NCBI RefSeq assembly: GCF_026460945.1
Contig: NZ_JAOVZV010000024.1
Coordinates: 1-49,499 of the forward strand
Source: Chryseobacterium luquanense
GTDB taxonomy: Bacteria > Bacteroidota > Bacteroidia > Flavobacteriales > Weeksellaceae
Direction: 5' to 3'
Length of the DNA: 49,499 nt
The notes under the pieces are model-generated. The model had not been told where the DNA came from. It made no database searches and worked only from the letters and a program-made list of their open reading frames with translations. The translations under genes and the position numbers were made by a program. Positions 43,184 through 49,499 of this stretch are shown one piece after another (the first letter of the stretch is position 1; each line of letters opens with the position of its first letter).

Positions 43184-44671
43184 TTACTTTGAATGATTCA
43201 TCATGTTTGCATCAATATTGACACTTAAACCTGATGCTACTTTCATGCCAAGCTCAATATTTGCTCTAAAAAAGTGGCATAATTGTCGGTTGATGATTTC
43301 ATCTCTTTTTGGTCCGTCAATTCCACTCATCGCATCTATGATATTGTTCACCAAATGTTCTCTGTCTTCCTGATTCATTGCTTTTGTGTATAAAAGTCCA
43401 GGTTGAGTATAATGGTCATCGTCATTTTCATTTCTGTTAAAATTTGCAACATGATTGCTGTCTAATTCATACTCGAAATTTTTATACGAAGAATCTGGTA
43501 CGATGTCATCAAAACTGTTTGGATGATAATTTGGCTTATCCTGATATTCACTTGAATCTGCCATAAAACCATCTCTTTGATAATTATTTACGGCAAAAGG
43601 ACATCTGTTAACTTCAAGCTGATGAGCGTTTACACCAACTCTGTATCGATGTGCATCTGGATAAGAGAATAATCTTCCCTGAAGCATTTTGTCTGGTGAG
43701 AAACTAATTCCGTTAATTAAATTACTTGGAGAAAATGTTGATTGTTCTACGTGAGCAAAATAATTAACAGGAATTTCATTCAATTCCATTTCGCCAACTT
43801 CAATTAATGGGAAATCTCCCTGAAACCAAACTTTAGTAATGTCAAAAGGATTCCATCTGAATTCCTTTGCCTGTTCTTCGGTCATTACCTGGATATAAAC
43901 TGCCCATTTTGGGAAATCACCGTTGTCTATAGCGTTGCAAAGATCTTCTTGCGCAAAATCAGGATTTTCACCTGCCATTTTTGTCGCTTCATCATTGCTG
44001 AAATTTTTAATTCCCTGTTTTGTTTTAAAATGAAATTTCACCCAAACTCTTTCATTCTTATCATTAATCATTGAAAAAGTGTGAGAGCCAAATCCGTGCA
44101 TATGTCTGTAACCATAAGGAGTTCCACGATCAGACATTAAAATTAAAACCTGGTGAAGAGATTCAGGATTTAAACTCCAGAAATCCCACATCATTGTTGC
44201 GCTTTTCAGATTAGTTTTCGGAACTCTTTTTTGAGTATGAATAAAATCAGGGAATTTTTTAGCATCTTTAATAAAGAAAACAGGAGTGTTGTTTCCTACT
44301 AAATCCCAATTTCCGTCTTCGGTGTAGAATTTCAAGGCAAATCCTCGTGGATCTCTCGCTGTATCTGCACTTCCTTTTTCTCCACCAACTGTAGAAAATC
44401 TTGCAAACATTCTACATGAATTTCCAACTTTTGAAAATATTTTTGCTTTTGTATATTGTGAAATGTCATGTGTCACGGTAAAAGTTCCGTATGCACCAGT
44501 TCCTTTAGCATGAACAATTCTTTCGGGAATTCTTTCTCTTACGAAATGAGCAAGGTTTTCCTGCAAAATAAAATCCTGCAATAAAACCGGACCACGCGAT
44601 CCTACTGTTTGTGAATCTTGATGCTCAAAATAAGGTGCTCCACTGCCTGTCGTTAATTTTTTACTATCCAT
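43184..44671 (-). CDS. katA: catalase, monofunctional haem (KatA type)
   Basis: A 495-residue small-subunit catalase. The active-site His is in RIVHAKGTGAYGTF (about residue 53), the distal Asn in DLVGNNTPVFF, and the proximal haem-ligand Tyr in RLFSYPDAHRYRVG. Length and motifs fit clade 3 catalases. It degrades H2O2 to water and oxygen. It is divergent from oxyR, with both promoters in a 108-nt gap, which implies peroxide-inducible control. It carries its own strong terminator and no signal peptide. Confidence 0.97.
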   Translation of the reverse strand: MDSKKLTTGSGAPYFEHQDSQTVGSRGPVLLQDFILQENLAHFVRERIPERIVHAKGTGAYGTFTVTHDISQYTKAKIFSKVGNSCRMFARFSTVGGEKGSADTARDPRGFALKFYTEDGNWDLVGNNTPVFFIKDAKKFPDFIHTQKRVPKTNLKSATMMWDFWSLNPESLHQVLILMSDRGTPYGYRHMHGFGSHTFSMINDKNERVWVKFHFKTKQGIKNFSNDEATKMAGENPDFAQEDLCNAIDNGDFPKWAVYIQVMTEEQAKEFRWNPFDITKVWFQGDFPLIEVGEMELNEIPVNYFAHVEQSTFSPSNLINGISFSPDKMLQGRLFSYPDAHRYRVGVNAHQLEVNRCPFAVNNYQRDGFMADSSEYQDKPNYHPNSFDDIVPDSSYKNFEYELDSNHVANFNRNENDDDHYTQPGLLYTKAMNQEDREHLVNNIIDAMSGIDGPKRDEIINRQLCHFFRANIELGMKVASGLSVNIDANMMNHSK

Positions 44672-44709
44672 ATAGTTCTGATTTGAGGTTTATTTCTATT
44701 TTTCAACAT

Positions 44710-44717
44710 CAAATTTA
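44710..44717 (-). promoter_or_regulatory. -7 element of katA
   Basis: Minus-strand TAAATTTG fits the consensus, 38 nt before the katA ATG. No convincing -33 is present, which fits a promoter needing an activator such as OxyR. Confidence 0.5.
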
Positions 44718-44751
44718 TGCCAATTTTTAATTGCTTATGCTAAAAACGTCA

Positions 44752-44759
44752 TATCTTTG
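44752..44759 (+). promoter_or_regulatory. -7 element of oxyR
   Basis: TATCTTTG fits TAnnTTTG, with TTG 18 nt upstream. It ends 20 nt before the oxyR ATG. Confidence 0.5.
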
Positions 44760-44779
44760 TCATAGATAATATTAATCAA

Positions 44780-45730
44780 ATGAACATTCAGCAATTGGAA
44801 TATCTTATCGCTGTAGATAAGTACAAACATTTTGGTAAAGCAGCTCAAGCGTGTTTTATAACTCAACCAACACTGAGTGCAATGATACAGAAGTTTGAAG
44901 ATGAGCTGGATGTAAAAGTTTTTGACCGAACAACTCACCCGATAAGAACTACTGATGTCGGTTTGCAAATTATTGATCAGGCAAAAGTTATTATTGAGGC
45001 AGTGAATGAGCTGAAAAATAAAGCCAATTTGCTGAATAATATTTTGGGCGGTACAATTAATTTAGGAATCATTCCAACGGTTTCTTCATTTATTCTGCCA
45101 ACTGAAATTTTCCATTTTCTTCAGGATAATCCTAAAATTCAGATGAACGTAAAGGAAATGACGACGGATAATATTATCAAAGCTTTAAAAGCTGGAGAAT
45201 TAGATGCTGGAATTATTTCTACACCTTACGATAATGCCAACGAATTTTATCAGGACTTCTTATTTAACGAAGAATTGATGATTTACAGTTCAGATACAGA
45301 AGCAAACAAGAAAAATACTTTTATCGTTCCTGAAGAATTAAATGTTGAAAAAGTTTGGCTTTTAGAAGAAGGAAATTGTTTGAGAAATCAGTTTGAAAAC
45401 ATTTGTCATTTAAAAGAGAATACATTGAAGCCTAAAAATTTAGATTTCCTAGCATCAAATATTCAGACTTTGGTTCACATGGTTGATAAAGTAGGCGGAA
45501 TCAGTATTTTGCCTGAATTGGCTTTAAATCAACTTTCAGAAGAGCAAAAAAGCAAAGTTTATAGATTTAAAAAACCTTTCCCTTATAGAGAAATCAGCAT
45601 TATTTATTATAAGCCGACATTTAAGCAGAAAATTATTGACGAATTAGGTTCGTTTATTAAATCTTCTTTAGATACAAAACTTAATTATAACAGTGCTCCG
45701 AAAGATTATGTAAGTATTAAACCTCAATAA
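44780..45730 (+). CDS. oxyR: OxyR-type LysR regulator
   Basis: A 316-residue LysR-family protein: winged helix-turn-helix at about 1-60 (LEYLIAVDKYKHFGKAAQAC, QPTLSAMIQKFEDEL), and a substrate-binding-type effector domain. It carries two Cys (200 and 209) in LLEEGNCLRNQFENIC; the motif and the nine-residue spacing match the redox Cys199/Cys208 of E. coli OxyR, and TLVHMVDKVGGISILP follows as in OxyR. It should form a disulfide on peroxide exposure and activate katA, from which it is divergently transcribed. The C-terminal ~15 residues are an extra tail. Confidence 0.93.
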   Translation: MNIQQLEYLIAVDKYKHFGKAAQACFITQPTLSAMIQKFEDELDVKVFDRTTHPIRTTDVGLQIIDQAKVIIEAVNELKNKANLLNNILGGTINLGIIPTVSSFILPTEIFHFLQDNPKIQMNVKEMTTDNIIKALKAGELDAGIISTPYDNANEFYQDFLFNEELMIYSSDTEANKKNTFIVPEELNVEKVWLLEEGNCLRNQFENICHLKENTLKPKNLDFLASNIQTLVHMVDKVGGISILPELALNQLSEEQKSKVYRFKKPFPYREISIIYYKPTFKQKIIDELGSFIKSSLDTKLNYNSAPKDYVSIKPQ

Positions 45731-45790
45731 CTTATTGGGATTTTATATAAATCATTAATTTCAAGAAAATTAGAATAAACAACGAAAAGT

Positions 45791-45822
45791 TTTGAGTATT
45801 AAAAAAATAGTACTTAAATTTG
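45791..45822 (+). promoter_or_regulatory. promoter of the metK leader
   Basis: TTTG (45791-45794), a 20-nt spacer and TAAATTTG (45815-45822) match the Bacteroidetes consensus and place transcription start just before the SAM-II-like element. Confidence 0.75.
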
Positions 45823-45835
45823 CAGACGTTTATGA

Positions 45836-45888
45836 ACGAGGAAAAATTTGACCTGATTGCAACCTCTCTAAAAAAATGCTAAAACAGT
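45836..45888 (+). ncRNA. SAM-II-like (metA) riboswitch
   Basis: The leader contains the SAM-II signature in order: GAGG (45838-45841), AATTTGACCTGATTGCAA, CCTC (45863-45866, closing P1), an A-rich linker, and GCTAAAA. These match the conserved core of SAM-II aptamers (TTTGA, CC, TTGCA, GCTAAA). The P1 stem is only four base pairs, shorter than usual. SAM-II aptamers bind S-adenosylmethionine in a pseudoknot and repress methionine/SAM genes; here the downstream gene is metK. Just beyond, AAAATGCTAAAA (45873-45884) and TTTTAGCATTTT (45895-45906) form a 12-bp hairpin that shares the GCTAAAA strand. Confidence 0.8.
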
Positions 45889-45961
45889 AATTCTTTTTAG
45901 CATTTTCGGGCAATTATCATTTTTTTCTTCATATTTTTAATTTAAAAATACAAAGAATAAT

Positions 45962-47242
45962 ATGTCTTATTTATTTACATCTGAATCTGTTTCAGAAGGA
46001 CATCCGGATAAAATCGCCGATCAGATTTCCGATGCATTGATCGATAACTTTTTAGCATACGATAAAACTTCAAAAGTTGCTTGTGAAACTTTAGTGACTA
46101 CAGGACAGGTTGTTTTGGCAGGAGAGGTAAAATCTGATGCTTATCTAGATGTTCAGACAATTGCAAGAGAAGTAATCAACGGAATTGGCTACACAAAAGG
46201 TGAATATATGTTCAATGGAGATTCTTGCGGAGTAATTTCTGCAATCCACGAACAGTCACCGGATATCAATCAAGGTGTTGACAGAGTAGTTGCTGACGAA
46301 ACTTTTGAAACAAAAGCAAATGCTCAAGGTGCAGGTGATCAAGGAATGATGTTTGGTTATGCAACCAACGAAACGGCAAACTATATGCCTCTAGCTTTAG
46401 ATTTAGCACATACTATTCTTAAAGAACTTTCCGCAATCAGAAGAGAAGATTCTGAAATAAAATATCTTCGTCCGGACGCAAAATCTCAGGTTACAATTGA
46501 GTATTCTGATGATCACAAACCGGTAAGAATTGATTCTATTGTAGTTTCTACTCAGCATGACGATTTCGCAGCTGAAGAGGAAATGCTTAATAAAATCAGA
46601 GAAGACATTAAAAATATTTTGATTCCTAGAGTTGTTGCTTTGCAGACTGAAGAAATCAAAGCTTTATTTAATGATCAGATTAAATATCACATCAACCCGA
46701 CTGGAAAATTCGTAATCGGTGGTCCTCACGGAGATACAGGTCTTACAGGAAGAAAAATTATTGTTGATACTTATGGTGGAAAAGGAGCTCACGGTGGTGG
46801 TGCTTTCTCTGGAAAAGATCCTTCAAAAGTAGACAGAAGTGCTGCTTATGCAACAAGACATATTGCTAAAAATTTAGTTGCTGCAGGTCTTGCTGATGAG
46901 GTTTTGGTACAGGTTTCATACGCAATTGGTGTTGCAGAACCTTGTGGTTTGTACATCAATACTTACGGAACTTCTAAAGTTGGTTTAAACGACGGTGAAA
47001 TTGCTAAAAAAGTGTCTACAATTTTCGATTTGAGACCGTATGCAATTGAGCAGAATTTAAAACTTAGAAATCCTATTTATCAGGAAACTGCTTCTTATGG
47101 TCACATGGGAAGAGAGCACTTTGTTGCAGATAAAACTTTCAATAAAGGTCACAAAAATGAGTTGACTTTGGAAGGTTTGGAATTCTTCACTTGGGAAAAA
47201 CTAGACAAAGTAGAAGAAATTAAATCCGCTTTCGGAATTTAA
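45962..47242 (+). CDS. metK: S-adenosylmethionine synthetase
   Basis: A 426-residue MetK of usual length. Conserved motifs are the N-terminal FTSESVSEGHPDKIADQ (metal and ATP binding), the hexapeptide-like GAGDQGMMFGYA, GGPHGDTGLTGRKIIVDTYGG (loop motif) and GGGAFSGKDPSKVDRSAAY. It makes SAM from methionine and ATP in the cytosol. It is preceded by a SAM-II-like riboswitch, giving end-product feedback, and followed by a strong terminator. Confidence 0.98.
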   Translation: MSYLFTSESVSEGHPDKIADQISDALIDNFLAYDKTSKVACETLVTTGQVVLAGEVKSDAYLDVQTIAREVINGIGYTKGEYMFNGDSCGVISAIHEQSPDINQGVDRVVADETFETKANAQGAGDQGMMFGYATNETANYMPLALDLAHTILKELSAIRREDSEIKYLRPDAKSQVTIEYSDDHKPVRIDSIVVSTQHDDFAAEEEMLNKIREDIKNILIPRVVALQTEEIKALFNDQIKYHINPTGKFVIGGPHGDTGLTGRKIIVDTYGGKGAHGGGAFSGKDPSKVDRSAAYATRHIAKNLVAAGLADEVLVQVSYAIGVAEPCGLYINTYGTSKVGLNDGEIAKKVSTIFDLRPYAIEQNLKLRNPIYQETASYGHMGREHFVADKTFNKGHKNELTLEGLEFFTWEKLDKVEEIKSAFGI

Positions 47243-47260
47243 TTCTGCTTTTCGGTATAG

Positions 47261-47300
47261 AAACTGCTTTAACATGAAAATGCTAAAGCAGTTTTTTTTA
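47261..47300 (+). terminator. terminator of metK
   Basis: A perfect 11-bp stem (AAACTGCTTTA at 47261-47271 and TAAAGCAGTTT at 47284-47294, 12-nt loop) is followed by a T-run. An in-frame ATG of the next gene (47274) lies in its loop, so that start is unlikely. Confidence 0.88.
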
Positions 47301-47324
47301 TTTTTACACTCTAAATATTTTATA

Positions 47325-47813
47325 ATGAATATGCAATCTGCAATCACAATACTTTTTCTTTTTTTTGTAGGAACTTTGGTAAAAGCTCAATACACTGTTC
47401 ATAAAATGATTAATGTAGGCTACGTTTACCAAAATCAAAGTTTCGGTGAAATAGGAGCGAAGTTGATGTTTCTAAAAAATGATGATGTGATTTACAGGTT
47501 GGGAGCCTCTGCTTTGATGGGGGCTGTAAATTCAGAATTTGCGATTATGCCTAAATTACAGGGTGATATTTTGTTTAATTTTGAAAGAAATGTAGACTTT
47601 TACCACTCTTATTATTTTCTTGCGGGAGTGGAAGGAACTAATAAATACGTTGCTCCAAAAATTGGTGTTACTCTTTTTGGGATTTTAGATTTGACGGGAG
47701 GTTATGCTTTTCCTGTTGGAAATTCAGGTTTGAATGGTAAAGAATTAAAGGGTCTAAATGTTAATTTCTCATTAAATATTCCTACATCCTTCTTACATGA
47801 TATGTTAAAGTAG
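47325..47813 (+). CDS. exported protein of unknown function, beta-rich
   Basis: A 162-residue protein. I start it at ATG 47325 because the signal peptide begins there (MNMQSAITILFLFFVGTLVKAQ) and the upstream ATG lies in the metK terminator loop. The mature part has repeated amphipathic strands (MINVGYVYQNQSFGEIGAKL, AFPVGNSGLNGK, GLNVNFSLNIP) that resemble a small outer-membrane or periplasmic barrel. I recognise no named family. It stands alone between terminator-bounded metK and the sigma factor gene. Confidence 0.72.
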   Translation: MNMQSAITILFLFFVGTLVKAQYTVHKMINVGYVYQNQSFGEIGAKLMFLKNDDVIYRLGASALMGAVNSEFAIMPKLQGDILFNFERNVDFYHSYYFLAGVEGTNKYVAPKIGVTLFGILDLTGGYAFPVGNSGLNGKELKGLNVNFSLNIPTSFLHDMLK

Positions 47814-47983
47814 ATTTTTTTAAATAATTCTTTAGAATATTTAATAATTACTTAACAGTTATTAAAATTTTATTTATATTTACAGCATAATTTGATGCTT
47901 ATAGATAAGACTTTACTCTAATACCGATTACGGCGAACTAAAATATATACTTGATCCTAGTCAGGAAAAAGTTTGTCGGCGGA

Positions 47984-47991
47984 TAAATTTG
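47984..47991 (+). promoter_or_regulatory. -7 element of the ECF sigma factor gene
   Basis: TAAATTTG ends 9 nt before the ATG; an apparent upstream TTG start overlaps it and is not used. Confidence 0.5.
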
Positions 47992-48000
47992 AGAAAAGTT

Positions 48001-48588
48001 ATGAAATCAACAGATAGCCTATTAATTTCTCTGTACCAGAAAGGAGACGAAGAAGCATTGTCAACATTAATCCATCGCCACCAAAGAGAGCTTTTTACAT
48101 TTATTTTATACAAAATAAATGATCAGGATCTTGCAAATGATGTTTTCCAAGATACGTTTATCAAAATCATTGTAATGCTTAAAGAAGGACGCTACAATGA
48201 AGAAGGAAAATTTATTCTTTGGGCAAAAAGAATTGCTCAGAATCTTATCATAGACCATTTTCGTGCCAAAGCAAAAAATGTAAAAGTTTCTGAAACCACT
48301 TTTGATAATGATGAATTTTCTATTTTTGATTTAATAAGAGAACCTTCGGAAAATATTGAAGATCAATTGGTAAGTCTACAGATTCAGGAAGATTTATTGA
48401 AAATGTTGCAGTTTCTTCCGGAGAATCAACAAGAGGTGATAAAACTCAGGTTTTTTGACGGATTGAGTTTTAAAGAGATCGCAGAACATACAGATATGAG
48501 TATTAATACTACTTTAGGGCGTGTAAGATATGCGTTGATTAACCTCAGAAAAATTATGGAAGAGAATAATATTATTTTAACGAGATAA
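48001..48588 (+). CDS. ECF-type RNA polymerase sigma factor
   Basis: A 195-residue sigma-70 family protein lacking regions 1 and 3. Region 2 (about residues 20-85) includes LANDVFQDTFIKIIVMLKEG, and region 4 (about 135-190) shows LPENQQEVIKLRFFDGLSFKEIAEHTDMS as a helix-turn-helix. It directs RNA polymerase to a regulon not definable here. No anti-sigma factor gene with a membrane helix is adjacent; the next ORF is only 44 codons. The ATG was chosen over an upstream TTG that lies in the -7 box. Confidence 0.9.
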   Translation: MKSTDSLLISLYQKGDEEALSTLIHRHQRELFTFILYKINDQDLANDVFQDTFIKIIVMLKEGRYNEEGKFILWAKRIAQNLIIDHFRAKAKNVKVSETTFDNDEFSIFDLIREPSENIEDQLVSLQIQEDLLKMLQFLPENQQEVIKLRFFDGLSFKEIAEHTDMSINTTLGRVRYALINLRKIMEENNIILTR

Positions 48589-48633
48589 TATTTCATAAGG
48601 TTTCACGTTTTAAAGAAAAAGTAATTTTCGCCT

Positions 48634-48768
48634 ATGAAAAAAATCGACTCTTTAAAATTAAAAAGTTTGAAACCCAAAAAACAAACCATTGATTTTTTGC
48701 TTAGTTTCTCAAAAAGTCTTGACGTGGTAAAGATTAAAAACAATCATTATCACCTTTCAAAAAATTAA
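48634..48768 (+). CDS. putative 44-aa basic small protein
   Basis: A short ORF of 44 codons (MKKIDSLKLKSLKPKKQ..., ending HYHLSKN) lies between the sigma factor and HAD genes. The product is basic and mostly Lys/Leu/Ser, with an amphipathic middle and no membrane segment or known motif. It starts 45 nt after the sigma factor stop, so cotranscription is possible. It could be a real small protein or a chance ORF in AT-rich DNA; conservation would decide. Confidence 0.5.
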   Translation: MKKIDSLKLKSLKPKKQTIDFLLSFSKSLDVVKIKNNHYHLSKN

Positions 48769-48772
48769 TCAT

Positions 48773-48780
48773 TAATTTTG
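48773..48780 (+). promoter_or_regulatory. -7 element of the HAD gene
   Basis: TAATTTTG lies 6 nt before the ATG, so the mRNA would have almost no leader; it also argues against a TTG start within it. Confidence 0.55.
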
Positions 48781-48786
48781 TGCTGT

Positions 48787-49482
48787 ATGAAAATTCAGCA
48801 CATTTTTTTTGACCTTGACAATACACTTTGGGATCACCGAAGAAACGCCTATCTTACAATAAAAGATCTTTTCGAAAAAGAAGAAATCACTTTAAAATAC
48901 AATATTGATTTTGAAGAATTTCATTCTGTTTATCATGAGATTAATGAAAAACTTTGGGAGCAGATTAGAGACGGCGAAATTGATAAAGAATATCTTAGAA
49001 AACATCGTTTTTATGATACTTTTAATCGTTTTGGAATTGATGATGTCGAATTATCAATGTTTTTCGAAGAACATTTCTTAGATAAAATTCTAAATTACAA
49101 TCATTTGGTTGAAGGTGCGGAATATATTTTAGATTATTTAAAATCTAAAAATTATACGCTTCATATTATTTCAAATGGATTTCAGGAAGTTACTGAAAGA
49201 AAATGTATTCTTTCCAAAATTGATCATTATTTTCAAACTATTACAAGTGCAGATTCTGTTGGGGTTAGAAAACCAAATCCTGAGATTTTTGAATATTCTT
49301 TAAATCTTGCTGAAGTTCAAAAAGAAGAAAGTATTTTGATTGGCGATGACTGGATTGCGGATATTATCGGATCGCAAAATTTTGGTATAGATTGTATTTT
49401 CTTTGATGTTTTAAATGAAAATCCGCAGCAGGAAAATTTAAAAACAATTAAACATCTTTTACAGATAAGAGATTATTTATAA
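48787..49482 (+). CDS. YjjG-family HAD phosphatase (noncanonical pyrimidine nucleotidase)
   Basis: A 231-residue haloacid-dehalogenase-type hydrolase. Motif I is IFFDLDNTLWDH (nucleophile Asp ~9 and Asp ~11), motif II Ser in IISNGFQE, motif III Lys in GVRKPNPEIFEY and motif IV acidic residues in ILIGDDWIADIIG. The helical cap between residues ~20 and 90 and NTLWDH are typical of YjjG-type nucleotidases, which dephosphorylate modified pyrimidine nucleotides. It starts after the small ORF; the upstream TTG (48778) is part of the promoter. It ends 17 nt before the window edge. Confidence 0.88.
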   Translation: MKIQHIFFDLDNTLWDHRRNAYLTIKDLFEKEEITLKYNIDFEEFHSVYHEINEKLWEQIRDGEIDKEYLRKHRFYDTFNRFGIDDVELSMFFEEHFLDKILNYNHLVEGAEYILDYLKSKNYTLHIISNGFQEVTERKCILSKIDHYFQTITSADSVGVRKPNPEIFEYSLNLAEVQKEESILIGDDWIADIIGSQNFGIDCIFFDVLNENPQQENLKTIKHLLQIRDYL

Positions 49483-49499
49483 AAGTTTCGGGGGGGCCG
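49483..49499. other. right window edge with a G-run
   Basis: The final bases end in seven G followed by CCG. Such a run is unlike the rest of this AT-rich sequence and may reflect a sequencing or assembly end. Confidence 0.5.

Noticed and set aside
1..49499. CRISPR arrays, tRNA or rRNA genes
   Set aside because: No regularly spaced short repeats and no recognisable tRNA or rRNA sequences were found by reading.

Overview
The window looks like chromosomal DNA of a Flavobacteriia member, most likely Chryseobacterium or a close Weeksellaceae relative. The DNA is AT-rich. Promoters follow the Bacteroidetes pattern (TAnnTTTG at -7, often TTTG/TTG about 17-20 nt upstream). There is a T9SS type A sorting domain, two 'outer membrane beta-barrel' receptors, a fused CcoNO cbb3 oxidase and a SAM-II-like leader before metK. 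No rRNA, tRNA, CRISPR array or complete prophage was seen.

Layout. (1) 1-3118: accessory region. It holds the 3' end of an RHS-family polymorphic toxin gene with a papain-like cysteine-peptidase tip, a signal-peptide-bearing putative immunity gene, a second orphan RHS tip with a different C-terminus, and a decayed IS1-family element. (2) 3140-13820: an alpha/beta hydrolase, then the complete cbb3 oxidase structural and assembly cluster on the minus strand (safE-like, fixH, ccoG, ccoP, ccoQ, ccoNO, ccoS, ccoI), with a divergent Crp/Fnr regulator. FNR-type dyads lie in both key promoters. (3) 13885-15713: panB, a small membrane protein and an RluA-type pseudouridine synthase. (4) 15865-25170: a T9SS-secreted protein, two tandem TonB-receptor-like barrels, a DUF5694 protein and a small secreted protein/LytS/LytTR operon. 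(5) 25221-30701: two different aconitases, AcnA type and AcnB, in tandem. (6) 31085-34226: a WG-repeat protein and a TPP riboswitch followed by a TonB-dependent receptor, a probable thiamin-related importer. (7) 34422-43082: HU-domain protein, thioesterase, 2-hydroxyacid dehydrogenase, serine hydrolase lipoprotein, Ig-like lipoprotein, haem-binding protein, Nudix/XerD pair, dCMP deaminase and enoyl-CoA hydratase. (8) 43184-49482: katA with divergent oxyR, a SAM-II-like riboswitch and metK, a small exported protein, an ECF sigma factor, a 44-aa ORF and a YjjG-type HAD phosphatase.

How the parts work together: the cbb3 cluster plus Crp/Fnr protein forms a microaerobic respiration module; katA/oxyR is a peroxide-response pair; metK and the TonB receptor are each preceded by a metabolite-sensing RNA with a mutually exclusive alternative pairing. 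The least ordinary material is the RHS tip array at the left edge and the RNA-switch architectures. I do not see a clearly new multi-gene defence or biosynthetic system. The left edge cuts through the RHS gene, and the right edge ends in a G-run that may be an assembly end.
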